A stretch of DNA of 64,000 bases from Armatimonadota bacterium (GCA_018268255.1 JAFDWX010000003.1:271740-335739); one strand, 5' to 3'. Positions 33,460-42,607 are shown, counted from the stretch's first letter. Notes: generated from the sequence alone by a model not told the origin. Translations and numbers: made by a program.

Positions 33460-36150
33460 TCAGCTGTTCAAAAGCGACCGCAGAACGAACTGGAGGATGC
33501 CGCCGTGGAGGTAGTACTGCACTTCCTGTGGAGTGTCGATGCGGCAGTTCACCGAGAACTCGATCTGGGAACCATCGATAGCGGTGGCGACCACCTTGAG
33601 TTCTTTGCCATCGGCGAATCCAGATGCCACCGCATCGGCCAAGCCAACGATCTCATACGTTTCGTGACCCGTCAAGCCAAGGGACTGAGTGTTCTCCGAC
33701 GCCCTAAACTCGCAGGGAAGAACTCCCATCCCCACCAGGTTCGAGCGGTGAATGCGTTCGAAGCTCTGAGCGATGACCGCCTTGACGCCTTGGAGCATCG
33801 GTCCCTTGGCCGCCCAGTCTCTGCTCGACCCAGAGCCATACTCCTTGCCGGCCAGGATCACCGTCCCGACACCCTCGTCCTGGTACCGCATGGCCGCATC
33901 GTAGATAGTCATGAGTTCGTTGGTGGGGATGTGGGTTGTAAATCCTCCTTCCGTTCCGGGTGCCAACAAATTGCGAAGCCGAATATTGGCAAAGGTTCCT
34001 CGGACCATGACTTCGTGATTTCCACGGCGCGAGCCGTAGCTGTTGAACAAGTGAATTGGAGTTCCGTGGTCCACCAAATACTCTCCCGCAGGCGATGAGC
34101 CCTTGATGGAGCCTGCCGGCGAAATGTGGTCGGTCGTGATCGAGTCTCCCAGAATCGCCAGACACTGCATACCCACCAAGTCCTTCACTCGTTCGGGAGC
34201 CTGCTTCGACATACCATCGAAGTACGGTGCTCGCTTCACGTAGGTCGAATCCGGCTTCCAAACAAATCTCTCACCTGGAGTGACCTGAATCCCTTGCCAT
34301 TTCTCATCGCCCTCGAACACAGAAGAGTAGGTCTTGGTGAACATCGTGCGGTCGATGTTCTGCGCAATAACATCGGCGACTTCGGCTTGGCTCGGCCAAA
34401 CGTCCTTCAGGAAAACGTTTCGGCCTTCTTGGTCCACGCCGATGGGGTCCTGGCTTAGGTCGATGTGAATCGTTCCGGCAAGGGCGTAGGCAACCACCAG
34501 CGGCGGCGACATCAGATAGTTTGCCTTGACATCCGCATTGACACGTCCCTCGAAGTTGCGGTTTCCGCTCAGCACACTCACGGCCACGAGATCTCGTTCG
34601 CGAATCTCCTTGCCGACTTCCTCGGGAAGCGGTCCCGAATTGCCAATACAGGTTGTGCATCCGAACCCGACCAAGTTGTAGCCCATTGCGTCGAGATCCT
34701 CGATTAGGCCGGAACGCGTGAGGTATTCCGAAACCACTTTCGAACCGGGAGCAAGCGAAGTCTTTACCCATGGCTTCGGTTTGAGGCCCAATGCGCGCGC
34801 TTTGCGTGCGACCAGTCCGGCGGCAACCATCACGCTGGGATTGCTGGTGTTGGTGCAGCTGGTGATGGCGGCGATGACCACACTACCGTGGGTCAGCCTG
34901 TCCGTCGCGACGCGCTCTGCAACGGCGGTTCCACCGGCATTCGTCGGCTCCTCGGGCTTGGCGCTTGGAAAGGCGGCGAGGAAGCTATTCCGGGCTCCGG
35001 AAAGTGTCGTTCGGTCCTGAGGTCGCTTCGGGCCAGCCACGCTCGGCTCCACAGTCGACAAGTCGAGGTGAAGCGTGCTGGTGAACTCAGGTTCCTGAGC
35101 ACCCAGCTCTCGGAACACGCCCTGCTGGCGCATATAGGCCTCGGTCAGGTCGATCAGATGCTCATCCCGGCCCGTTGTGTGCAGGAATCGGAGAGTCTTG
35201 GAATCGACCGGGAAGAAGCCGCAGGTGGCGCCGTACTCGGGAGCCATATTGGCGATGGTCGCTCGATCCTCAAGCGGCAGCTGGCTGATGCCGTCCCCGT
35301 AAAACTCGACAAATTTCCCGACGACACCATGCTTTCGGAGCATCTCCGTGACGACGAGAACCAAGTCCGTTGCTGTTACGCCTTCTCTCAGCGCTCCTTC
35401 CAGCTTGAATCCGACCACTTGCGGGATGAGCATGGAAACCGGCTGGCCCAGCATCGCCGCCTCTGCTTCGATTCCGCCAACGCCCCAGCCCAGAATTCCC
35501 AGGCCATTAATCATCGTCGTGTGGGAGTCCGTTCCGACCAAAGTATCGAAATACGCCTTTCCAGACTTTCCGTCCGTGAACACGACGCGCGCGAGGAACT
35601 CCAGGTTCACCTGATGCACGATTCCCGTGTTCGGAGGAACGACCTTAAAGTTGTCGAACGCGGTCTGACCCCATCGAAGAAATTCGTAGCGTTCTTGATT
35701 GCGCTCGTATTCGAGATCGCGGTTGATCTCCAATGCCGCGTTTGTTCCGTATGCATCCACTTGGACAGAGTGGTCGATGACGAGTTCAACCGGTTGAAGT
35801 GGGTTGATTCGTCCGGGGTCTCCACCGAAATCAGCCATCGCATCGCGCATCGCAGCCAAGTCAACAACGCATGGAACGCCCGTGAAGTCTTGCAGTAGAA
35901 CGCGTGCTGGCATATAGGAGATCTCGTGCTCGGGTTCAGCATTGGGATCCCAGCTCAGCAACGCTTCGATGTCGGGCTTGGAAACTCCAACGCCTCCGTC
36001 TTCGGCCCGCAGGAGGTTTTCCAAAAGAATGCGCAGCGTGACCGGCAGCCGGGAGAGGTTGTGGCCCTGTTCTGCCAGTTTCTGCAAGCTGTAAATCGTG
36101 TAGTCCTTGCCGTCTACCGTAAGCGTCGACCGAGTCTCAAATGTATTCAT
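33460..36150 (-). CDS. acnA: aconitate hydratase, AcnA type
   Basis: Aconitase interconverts citrate and isocitrate using a [4Fe-4S] cluster. The protein is about 896 residues, close to AcnA of other bacteria. Cluster-binding Cys residues are seen in AITSCTNTSNPSVM and GFGCTTCIGNSGPL. IVGTDSHTTMINGLGILGWGVGGIEAEAAMLGQP, SRRGNHEVMVRGTFANIRLRN and EYGSGSSRDWAAKGP are diagnostic, the last two from the swivel domain. The start is placed at 36150 after GGGA; frames to 36156 and 36261 exist. It lies 17 bases downstream of a membrane-protein gene on the same strand. Confidence 0.96.
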   Translation of the reverse strand: MNTFETRSTLTVDGKDYTIYSLQKLAEQGHNLSRLPVTLRILLENLLRAEDGGVGVSKPDIEALLSWDPNAEPEHEISYMPARVLLQDFTGVPCVVDLAAMRDAMADFGGDPGRINPLQPVELVIDHSVQVDAYGTNAALEINRDLEYERNQERYEFLRWGQTAFDNFKVVPPNTGIVHQVNLEFLARVVFTDGKSGKAYFDTLVGTDSHTTMINGLGILGWGVGGIEAEAAMLGQPVSMLIPQVVGFKLEGALREGVTATDLVLVVTEMLRKHGVVGKFVEFYGDGISQLPLEDRATIANMAPEYGATCGFFPVDSKTLRFLHTTGRDEHLIDLTEAYMRQQGVFRELGAQEPEFTSTLHLDLSTVEPSVAGPKRPQDRTTLSGARNSFLAAFPSAKPEEPTNAGGTAVAERVATDRLTHGSVVIAAITSCTNTSNPSVMVAAGLVARKARALGLKPKPWVKTSLAPGSKVVSEYLTRSGLIEDLDAMGYNLVGFGCTTCIGNSGPLPEEVGKEIRERDLVAVSVLSGNRNFEGRVNADVKANYLMSPPLVVAYALAGTIHIDLSQDPIGVDQEGRNVFLKDVWPSQAEVADVIAQNIDRTMFTKTYSSVFEGDEKWQGIQVTPGERFVWKPDSTYVKRAPYFDGMSKQAPERVKDLVGMQCLAILGDSITTDHISPAGSIKGSSPAGEYLVDHGTPIHLFNSYGSRRGNHEVMVRGTFANIRLRNLLAPGTEGGFTTHIPTNELMTIYDAAMRYQDEGVGTVILAGKEYGSGSSRDWAAKGPMLQGVKAVIAQSFERIHRSNLVGMGVLPCEFRASENTQSLGLTGHETYEIVGLADAVASGFADGKELKVVATAIDGSQIEFSVNCRIDTPQEVQYYLHGGILQFVLRSLLNS

Positions 36151-36167
36151 AGGCATTCCCAATAATT

Positions 36168-36773
36168 CTAGGGTGTACCCCAACAGCGATGTTCCCTTCG
36201 GACGTGGTTTTTCAGCGAGATCGACAACACCAACCACCAAAGCAGATAAGTGGCGACCCAAACGAGAGCAAGGAACGGCCCGTTGAAAAAGAGGCCAGGG
36301 AAGCCCATGTCATCCACGAACCCCATGGGATAGGGAGTCGGACCGAACGCACCGAGATGCACGGCAAGGCATGCAAGAGCGGTCAGAGTTGCAAGCCTGA
36401 GCGATGCAAATACGGGAAGCCCGCATGGTTCTCCACCTGGCCAGATAGAGTTCGGAACAAGCGCAGCGACGAGTCCCAGCACCAATGCTACGGAGAACGA
36501 GAGAAAACCTAAGAACAACAGCGCTGGAAGCGGACGCGCGACGTGAAGTCCAACGAGTGTTGTGGCGCAAAGTGCCAGAAGCAGGACAAAAGTAGCAGTG
36601 GTGACCGGTCCGAAGTACAGAAAAAGTCTGGACTCGGCACGAAAGTGGCGAGCCAAACCCACCTTGTTGGGCCTTCGGCCCAGAAGTCTGGCCAACCACC
36701 ACTCCCACTTCAGCCCCCACCTTGGGGCCGCTCTTCGTCCTTCGTATCGTGCCAGATGGTGAGTGAAGAGCAT
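36168..36773 (-). CDS. hypothetical integral membrane protein
   Basis: This 201-residue protein has a basic, Trp-rich N-terminus (residues 1-50) followed by four hydrophobic segments (FVLLLALCATTLVGLHVA, LLFLGFLSFSVALVLGLVAALV, LATLTALACLAVHLGA, FLALVWVATYLLWWLVL). No family is recognised. It is probably co-transcribed with acnA. Its start is 61 bases from the divergent tdh start, so the two genes share a promoter region. Confidence 0.55.
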   Translation of the reverse strand: MLFTHHLARYEGRRAAPRWGLKWEWWLARLLGRRPNKVGLARHFRAESRLFLYFGPVTTATFVLLLALCATTLVGLHVARPLPALLFLGFLSFSVALVLGLVAALVPNSIWPGGEPCGLPVFASLRLATLTALACLAVHLGAFGPTPYPMGFVDDMGFPGLFFNGPFLALVWVATYLLWWLVLSISLKNHVRREHRCWGTP

Positions 36774-36833
36774 GATTTATTGAATCCAAATTTGTCCGGC
36801 GAAAGAAACCGTTCCAGAGGTATATCCGATTTA

Positions 36834-37871
36834 GTGAAAGCGATTGCAAAGGCTCGCCCGGCACCCGGCGTTGAACTGATTGATGTACCAGAACCGATGC
36901 TCAAACCTGGGCACGTAAAGATTCGCGTCGAGAAAGGTTCCGTGTGTGGCACCGACCTTCATATTTTCAGCTGGGATCATTGGGCGCAAGGTCGCATTCA
37001 CCCCCCACGAGTCATCGGACACGAGTTCTGCGGGACCGTGGTTGAAGTGGCTGAAGATGTTTCAACGCACAAGGTCGGTGATTTTGTTGCAAGCGAATCC
37101 CACATCGTCTGCGGGCACTGCAAACAATGCCTGAACGGTCAAGGACACGTCTGCGTGAACACCGTTATCTTGGGTGTCGATGTGGATGGCGGGTTCGGCA
37201 AGTACGCGGTTCTGCCTGCGCAGAACGCCCGTTTGGTACCTTCCGCAGTGCCTAGAAAAATTGCCTCAATGCTGGATGCAGTGGGCAACGGTGTCCATAC
37301 AGCTCTTGCGGGTCCGGTCGAGGGCCGAACTATCCTGATCACGGGAATGGGGCCGATAGGTCTGTTTGCCGTTGGCGTGTGCAAGGCGATGGGAGCAAGT
37401 AAGGTCTACGGTACTGAGGTCAGTCCGTTCCGGATTGGTCTTGCTGAGCAGATGGGTGTGGATGTTGTTCTCAATCCGACCAAGGTCGATGCGGCGGCTG
37501 AGCTATCCAAGCTGGAGCCACTGGGAGTCGACGTTTCTCTTGAGATGTCGGGACACCCTTCCGCACTGACTTTGTCGATCGATCACACCCGACCCGGCGG
37601 TCGAGTCTCGCTCCTTGGTGTCTATCCAGAAAACTCGGAAGCCGTTGATATCAACAAGGTCATCTTCAAAGGGCTGGACGTTCAGGGAATCGTCGGTCGT
37701 CGCTTGTGGGAGACATGGGATCAGATGTCGTCGCTGTTCACCGAACGTGGCCTCGACTTGACCCCGATTGTCACCCACGAAGTGCCCTACACGGAAGTCT
37801 CGCCAACCATGGAGATGCTGTTGCAGGGCCAAGCCGGAAAGATCGTATTGGATTTTGCTGATGCCGAGTAG
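36834..37871 (+). CDS. tdh: L-threonine 3-dehydrogenase
   Basis: Tdh oxidises L-threonine to 2-amino-3-ketobutyrate with NAD+, the first step of threonine breakdown to glycine. The 345-residue medium-chain dehydrogenase has the catalytic Zn site (VCGTDLHIFSWDHWAQGRI, GHEFCGTV), the structural Zn cluster (SHIVCGHCKQCLNGQGHVC) and the NAD-binding ITGMGPIGLFAVGVCKAMGA. The GTG at 36834 gives a protein starting MKAIAKARPAPGVEL, which aligns with the family N-terminus, so the longer frame from 36543 is rejected. It lacks a neighbouring kbl gene. Another MDR sugar-alcohol dehydrogenase is possible, but the IFSWDHWAQ segment favours Tdh. Confidence 0.92.
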   Translation: MKAIAKARPAPGVELIDVPEPMLKPGHVKIRVEKGSVCGTDLHIFSWDHWAQGRIHPPRVIGHEFCGTVVEVAEDVSTHKVGDFVASESHIVCGHCKQCLNGQGHVCVNTVILGVDVDGGFGKYAVLPAQNARLVPSAVPRKIASMLDAVGNGVHTALAGPVEGRTILITGMGPIGLFAVGVCKAMGASKVYGTEVSPFRIGLAEQMGVDVVLNPTKVDAAAELSKLEPLGVDVSLEMSGHPSALTLSIDHTRPGGRVSLLGVYPENSEAVDINKVIFKGLDVQGIVGRRLWETWDQMSSLFTERGLDLTPIVTHEVPYTEVSPTMEMLLQGQAGKIVLDFADAE

Positions 37872-39047
37872 CTAACCAAAAGCCCTCACGTAGGGCATAA
37901 GGTCTAGTGCGGGGACCCCACTTCTGTAGAGATAGTAGCTTCCCTGACGATGCTGGATCACCAAATGCCAGTAGCCGTCTTCGGCAACTGAGCCCGTAGT
38001 TCCCAAATGCCTTAGTTCGGCTGCGAGCATGGGTCTTGGAATCTCAAAGAAAAAATCCTCCGTTGCAATGCCGAGGGCCAAAACTCCATTGGCACATTCA
38101 GACAGAAAAATATCCCACTTTGGGTGGTAGGCGTACCAAAGTCCGTTATCCTCATATACTTTGCTGATCGTACAAACAACCCGCAAAGCTCCTCCAATGT
38201 CCTTGTACTTGGCGCGGCTATCTCGGACCAGCGTCAAACCGGTTTTTGACTCAATTGTGCTCAGAATTTTTGACCGTGTAATTTCCAGATCCTCGGGAGC
38301 AGTCCTATCTTGGTGTATTGAAGTTCGCTGGGCAGCGCTTGACCTATTTATCTCGTCGACCTGATCTTCCTCTGTCTCTGTTACTGCGGCAAACATTAAG
38401 TCGATGATTTGATCAAGTCGGGTGTATTCGATAGGTCGAAGAATCGACTCGATTCTCCGGTGAGTCTCAACCTCAGTCTTAAGGCGAACTTTGCATAGCT
38501 TCAACAGAGAGTCTACTGAAATAATTCTCACATCCCACGCATGCCGGGATCCTCTCACCTGCGCCTCAAAATCACCCGTATCCTCACGGCCTACGACGAC
38601 GAGCACGGGATCATTTCTCCTAATTTTCCCTTCTTCCGCGAGGCGATCTCGGTATCCAATTAGTGTGTCGAGGTTTATTCGATAAGCGTCTGTTGTTTTG
38701 ACCTCAACCACGAGGCAGTTTGCTGAAGAATCTTTCCAAATACCGTCGAAGCCAATCTGGCCTCTTATCCCTTGGTAGCGACCGTCAAAAGCCTCGTAAC
38801 CAAGCCTTCGACCCAATTCGTTAACTAGGTCCTGTAATGCCAACCCCATTTTGGATCCGTTCGCAAGGCACTCATTAATGAACGACTCAAGCCTAGCGAT
38901 TGGACATCGTGTCAGAAACGACCGAAATTCGGCCGAGCATTTCGATCCATCCCTCAGCGTGCCATCGCCAGCCACACTTATGACTTGCGATAGTGAAAAG
39001 CCTGCTACCGCATCTGGGGAATCTCGGAGAAGGTCTAGGAGTGGCAT
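37872..39047 (-). CDS. orphan PD-(D/E)XK-like nuclease, accessory gene
   Basis: This 391-residue protein is not assigned to a named family. Residues 70-150 look like a PD-(D/E)XK nuclease core: LVNELGRRLGYEAFDG, IGFDGIW with Asp101, then LVVEVKTTDAY with Glu115 and Lys117, and NLDTLIGYRDRL. The second half (about 250-391) has a separate aromatic-rich domain that may recognise DNA or another target. The gene is visibly more AT-rich than its neighbours and uses rarer codons, suggesting transfer. No methylase, helicase or other defence partner is next to it. A role in restriction or DNA repair is inferred only. Confidence 0.6.
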   Translation of the reverse strand: MPLLDLLRDSPDAVAGFSLSQVISVAGDGTLRDGSKCSAEFRSFLTRCPIARLESFINECLANGSKMGLALQDLVNELGRRLGYEAFDGRYQGIRGQIGFDGIWKDSSANCLVVEVKTTDAYRINLDTLIGYRDRLAEEGKIRRNDPVLVVVGREDTGDFEAQVRGSRHAWDVRIISVDSLLKLCKVRLKTEVETHRRIESILRPIEYTRLDQIIDLMFAAVTETEEDQVDEINRSSAAQRTSIHQDRTAPEDLEITRSKILSTIESKTGLTLVRDSRAKYKDIGGALRVVCTISKVYEDNGLWYAYHPKWDIFLSECANGVLALGIATEDFFFEIPRPMLAAELRHLGTTGSVAEDGYWHLVIQHRQGSYYLYRSGVPALDLMPYVRAFG

Positions 39048-39102
39048 AAAATTTTAACAGCGCTGATTCGTCTGGTGCCACTAAGTTACCCGGGCGGAGG
39101 AC

Positions 39103-40539
39103 TTACACTCGCGACGACACTGGCAGATTGGCAGGCGGGAAAAGGGCGAGGGCAGCTGCACCATATAGCCCCGCATCGGGACCAAACGGGCTGCGCGTTC
39201 CTGGGACCTGCAGCCAGTTGCTCAACCCAACACCACCGCACCAAACCACATCGTCCGGCATAAGAATCGCGTTCACCATGTCGAGCGTCATCCCAGCAAT
39301 GCTGGAGGCAATCTTCTTCTGCTCGTCCGTTGGGCTCAAGGTTAGAACCGCACCGCCGAGAACTTCCTCGATGGAATTCCCTCCGACGAGCATGATGTCG
39401 TTGACTCGAGGGTATTCGCCTTGCGGCCCCATGAGAATTCGTCCCGAGTCTGCAGCTCCGAATCCAACTCCGGTGCCTAAGGCGATGGTCGCCACCCGCT
39501 TTCCAGAGTAATCGGGCAAGCACGCGTGCCCCCAGGCGGTTGCCAGACCATCGTTGAGAGCGACAACGGGCCAGTGGTGCAAGGCGACATAGAAATTGGT
39601 TCCGACATGATCCGGAATGATGTCCTTGGACTCCACAACAATTCCTGTGTGAGGGTCGATGGTGCCTCCGGAACTGATCCCGATGCGTTTGGCACCCCAC
39701 CCTTCGGCTTTGGAACGAATCCAGTTGAGCCGATCTTCGCGGGATGAGGGAAGAGCGACTTTGTCGGACTGCATCAACTTCCAACCGGCTGTGAACAGCC
39801 CGGCCCTGAGCCAAGTGCCGCCGATATCCACGCCCAGCACCGGTGCTTCTACGCGAACCACGGCCTGCATAAACGCGGCGGTTTGTTTAATCGGATCGTT
39901 GAGCGCGCCGCCGACGCAGACGGCCGTTGCACCGGCCGAGAGAGCTGCTCGCGCTTGCCACGGAGCACTGAATCGGCCCTCGGCTATGATCGGAACGCTT
40001 AGGCTCGCAGCCATTTCCCGGATCAGGTCCAACGCTGGACCGCTGGCGAAGTTGGCGGTGCGCTCAGTGTAGCCAGCTAAGGTCGTTCCGACGAAATCCG
40101 CTCCGATGCGCTCTGCGGTGCTTGCAGCAGCAACGGAATCGCAATCCGCCATCACCAATTTTCCGCTTTGGTGGATGAAGTTGACGAGATCGATCAAATC
40201 GGTGTTGTTTGGACGGTCGCGGAGAGTGACATCCAGGGCGATCACATCACATCCGGTGGTAAGCAACTCCTCGACCTCATCCTTGGTAGGAGTGATATAG
40301 ACCTTGCTCCCTGGATATTCTCGCTTGATGAGGCCAATCACGGGGAGACCCGTAATGGTCTTGACGTGCCTGATATTTGCGGTGCCTTCGAGCCTTAGCA
40401 CGCATACCCCTTGGGAAATGGAGGCTTGAGCCAAGCGCAGGAGTGTGCCCGGATCGTCGAGTGGGGTCTGTCCTGGTGCCTGGACGCTGGCGATCAGCGG
40501 TCGATGTCGAAGCAGTTCCGTGAGTTCTTGCGCGGTCAT
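39103..40539 (-). CDS. NanE-ROK fusion: N-acetylmannosamine-6-phosphate epimerase plus sugar kinase
   Basis: This 478-residue protein joins two enzymes of sialic acid/ManNAc use. Residues 1-225 are NanE-like, converting ManNAc-6-P to GlcNAc-6-P: LIASVQAPGQTPLDDP, PVIGLIKREYPGSKVYITPT with the catalytic Lys, ADCDS, GTTLAGYTE and PIIAEGRFSAPWQA. Residues about 230-478 form a ROK kinase: LGVDIGGTWLRAGLF, ALGTGVGFGAAD and WCGGVGLSNW; the Cys-rich Zn motif of many ROK proteins is absent. The fusion would phosphorylate ManNAc and then epimerise it. No NanA or sialic acid transporter is present, so the sugar could instead come from wall or glycan recycling. Confidence 0.88.
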   Translation of the reverse strand: MTAQELTELLRHRPLIASVQAPGQTPLDDPGTLLRLAQASISQGVCVLRLEGTANIRHVKTITGLPVIGLIKREYPGSKVYITPTKDEVEELLTTGCDVIALDVTLRDRPNNTDLIDLVNFIHQSGKLVMADCDSVAAASTAERIGADFVGTTLAGYTERTANFASGPALDLIREMAASLSVPIIAEGRFSAPWQARAALSAGATAVCVGGALNDPIKQTAAFMQAVVRVEAPVLGVDIGGTWLRAGLFTAGWKLMQSDKVALPSSREDRLNWIRSKAEGWGAKRIGISSGGTIDPHTGIVVESKDIIPDHVGTNFYVALHHWPVVALNDGLATAWGHACLPDYSGKRVATIALGTGVGFGAADSGRILMGPQGEYPRVNDIMLVGGNSIEEVLGGAVLTLSPTDEQKKIASSIAGMTLDMVNAILMPDDVVWCGGVGLSNWLQVPGTRSPFGPDAGLYGAAALALFPPANLPVSSRV

Positions 40540-40600
40540 ATGGAATTGGGTCCCATATTAAAGACCGGTAAGAATGCGTGTTCGCCGCAGGCTCTTCAGC

Positions 40601-41053
40601 TTAAGATTCGTGACGTTTTTCTTGCACGCGGGCTGCGCGTTCCCATCGCTGAAGGGTGCTGACGTCTTGTTTTCGACGCTCAAGTGCTTGGTCGATCTTG
40701 ATCGTGAGGAGCTCGTAGACATCGACGCCTGGCGAATTTTTCTCGATGTAGTCGAACGCACCACGGCGCATACACTCGACGGCGTTTGCAACGTTGCCAT
40801 ATGCGGTCATCACGATAACTTCGGCGAACAGGTCGCGCGCAAAAGCTGTATTGAGCACCCTAAGACCCGAATCAGGGCTCTCGATGCTCATGTCTGTGAC
40901 GATCACATCAAACGGAAGGTCCGCGTCCTGGATGATGTTGGTCCCCTCTTCGGAAGAAGCAGCGGTCGTCACCTCCAAGCCGTGGCGCTCCAGCCTTCGC
41001 CGGATCGCGTTGAGCACATCTTCTTCGTCATCGATTACCAAGACACGAAACAT
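40601..41053 (-). CDS. stand-alone response regulator receiver domain protein
   Basis: This 150-residue protein is a CheY-like receiver. MFRVLVIDDEEDVLNAIRRRL provides the acidic pocket, DVIVTDMSIESPDSG carries the phosphorylated Asp54, and VIVMTAYGN and FDYIEKNSP supply the conserved Thr and Lys. A charged helical tail (about residues 125-150) replaces an output domain, so it probably works by binding a partner. The ATG at 41053 follows GGAG; a longer frame to 41212 runs through a GC-rich repeat and is rejected. No histidine kinase is nearby. Confidence 0.85.
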   Translation of the reverse strand: MFRVLVIDDEEDVLNAIRRRLERHGLEVTTAASSEEGTNIIQDADLPFDVIVTDMSIESPDSGLRVLNTAFARDLFAEVIVMTAYGNVANAVECMRRGAFDYIEKNSPGVDVYELLTIKIDQALERRKQDVSTLQRWERAARVQEKRHES

Positions 41054-41114
41054 TGGTGGGAGTATATCTCCCGGCGGACCTTTCCCATCGGGATCCGTAC
41101 GATTTGGTGTAGTT

Positions 41115-41201
41115 GAGGTTCGCCGCCCGCCCGGAGCCACGCCCGACGCTGGGACCCCGCCGCTTCGCGTCGCCCAGCATCCCGCCCGGGCGGCAAGCCT
41201 C
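41115..41201. repeat. GC-rich inverted-repeat element (copy 2)
   Basis: Outer arms GAGGTTCGCCGCCCG and CGGGCGGCAAGCCTC (two mismatches) enclose inner arms GCTGGG (41148-41153) and CCCAGC (41173-41178). The word GCCACGCCC occurs 14 bases after the first GCCGC, much as in the element at 33313-33380. It lies upstream of the receiver gene. Confidence 0.45.
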
Positions 41202-41228
41202 AAAGGAAGCAAGGCGGAGTGCCAATTT

Positions 41229-41270
41229 CAAAAAGAAAGGCCCCCGTCCGAGGGGATTTGGACGAGGGCT
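41229..41270 (-). terminator. intrinsic terminator of the dockerin-tailed protein gene
   Basis: On the minus strand a 10-bp stem with one mismatch (GCCCTCGTCC pairing with GGACGGGGGC) is followed by TTTCTTTTTG. It lies 25 bases after the stop codon of the gene ending at 41295. Confidence 0.75.
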
Positions 41271-41294
41271 GGAGAGTCGAACGACTTTTTGAGA

Positions 41295-42530
41295 CTAGTC
41301 GCCGGTTTTATCGAAGTTGTTAGAAAGGACCACGTAGTCGAAGACCGTAACTGAGCCGTCGCCGTCTAAGTCCGCTTCCTTCGGTGCATGCAAGTTGCTG
41401 CCCACTGTGTTCCAATCTGAATCCGACTCATTCTTGTCGAAGTAGTCAGATAGAACCAGATAGTCGAAGATCGTGACGCTGTTGTCACCATCGATGTCGC
41501 CGTTGATCAAGGTGAAGTTAACTCCGGACGCACCACTCGCCGTAATGTTCACGGTGCCCGAAAGCTTGCGCAGCCAGTGCGATGCTGTGGCGGCGATTTT
41601 GTAGTTTCCTACCAACGACGTGGCCAGGGAATAGTTTCCAGAAGCATCCAAAGATCCTGTCGTGGTTTGCACCACGTTGTTCGAACCATCGAGGATCTCA
41701 AACTTCACGGATTGTCCCGCTACGGTGCCGAGGTAGTCATCCAGAATGACCTTGCCAGTCACGGGGTGAGTCGGCAGCGCGACTTTCAGGAAGTTCACGT
41801 AGCTGTCGCCATCGGTGGTGTAGGCGTAGAACTGGATTGTTCGCAGCTTCACGTTCTGGGCGCTCGAAATCGACTCGACCGTGTAGGTATGGGAAGTGCC
41901 GCCGTACGGAGTGATCTTGATGCTGAAGTGGTTGAGTGCTGTGGACCAGACCTCAAAGTCGACGCGTTGGCCAGGCACAACCGGAACATCGGTGAATCGG
42001 GAACCGGTGTTGTCTTGAATGCTGTAGTTTTGACCCTTGGACGCGTTGAAGGCAAACATGTCGCGGCCCGGGTTGCTGAGCGACGATCCGCGGAATTCAC
42101 AACCGAAATCTCCAGTCGTGCTTTCTTGTCCGGCGCCACCACCTCCGGGCATCACGCTGAAGGTGAGGATCTGCCCGATTTCGAAGTCATTGATCATTCG
42201 GCGTCGAGCATCGCAACCGCTGTAATCCAAGCCACCAACACCGGATCGCAAGCCGAATTGTTTGGTGCCCATATGGAACGAGGAACTGACGTTGGTGATC
42301 TTGGTGCTGCCGAAATTGTTGTTGTCACCGTAGCCGCCACGCTGCCACTTTTCAAATCCGTAGCCACCGTTCAGGCCATTGGTCGCCGCAGTTTGGTCGC
42401 CCAAAGTCGTGCCAACCTGAATGTACTCTTGGCCGACAATATAGACTGAATCCTCGGCACTATCGTACGCAATCTGTGCCTGTGCGCCCGCTACCAGTGC
42501 CAGCGCCAAAATCGAAAGGTATTTCCTCAC
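41295..42530 (-). CDS. secreted protein with paralogous N-domain and dockerin-like EF-hand tail
   Basis: This 411-residue protein has a signal peptide (VRKYLSILALALVAGAQAQ) and an N-terminal domain of about 220 residues nearly identical over long stretches to the PEP-CTERM protein at 58558-59385 (GQEYIQVGTTLGDQTAATNG; FGLRSGVGGLDYSG). A carboxypeptidase-regulatory-like beta-sandwich (VKFEILDGSNNVVQTTTGSL, GNYSLATSLVGNYKI) follows. The C-terminus has two calcium-loop repeats, DIDGDNSVTIFDYLVLSDYF and DLDGDGSVTVFDYVVLSNNF, typical of dockerin type I. GTG 42530 is chosen because GGAGG lies eight bases upstream. An operator site at 42579-42598 sits just below its promoter. It is probably extracellular; the ligand is unknown. 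Confidence 0.82.
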   Translation of the reverse strand: MRKYLSILALALVAGAQAQIAYDSAEDSVYIVGQEYIQVGTTLGDQTAATNGLNGGYGFEKWQRGGYGDNNNFGSTKITNVSSSFHMGTKQFGLRSGVGGLDYSGCDARRRMINDFEIGQILTFSVMPGGGGAGQESTTGDFGCEFRGSSLSNPGRDMFAFNASKGQNYSIQDNTGSRFTDVPVVPGQRVDFEVWSTALNHFSIKITPYGGTSHTYTVESISSAQNVKLRTIQFYAYTTDGDSYVNFLKVALPTHPVTGKVILDDYLGTVAGQSVKFEILDGSNNVVQTTTGSLDASGNYSLATSLVGNYKIAATASHWLRKLSGTVNITASGASGVNFTLINGDIDGDNSVTIFDYLVLSDYFDKNESDSDWNTVGSNLHAPKEADLDGDGSVTVFDYVVLSNNFDKTGD

Positions 42531-42578
42531 TGTATTTCCTCCATCGAAACGAGTCGTGAACTGCAATGTTCAAGCACT

Positions 42579-42598
42579 TTGACCAAACATTTGGTCAA
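42579..42598. promoter_or_regulatory. LacI-family operator, site 1
   Basis: TTGACCAAACATTTGGTCAA has perfect 9-bp arms around CA. It lies nine bases downstream of the -10 box of the dockerin-protein gene and 132 bases from the divergent ribokinase start. Two near-identical copies lie at 58451-58470 and 59410-59429. Confidence 0.8.
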
Positions 42599-42607
42599 TC
42601 TGAGTGA

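Noticed and set aside
34888-35898. 336-codon plus-strand frame
   Set aside because: It is antisense to acnA with no recognisable domain.
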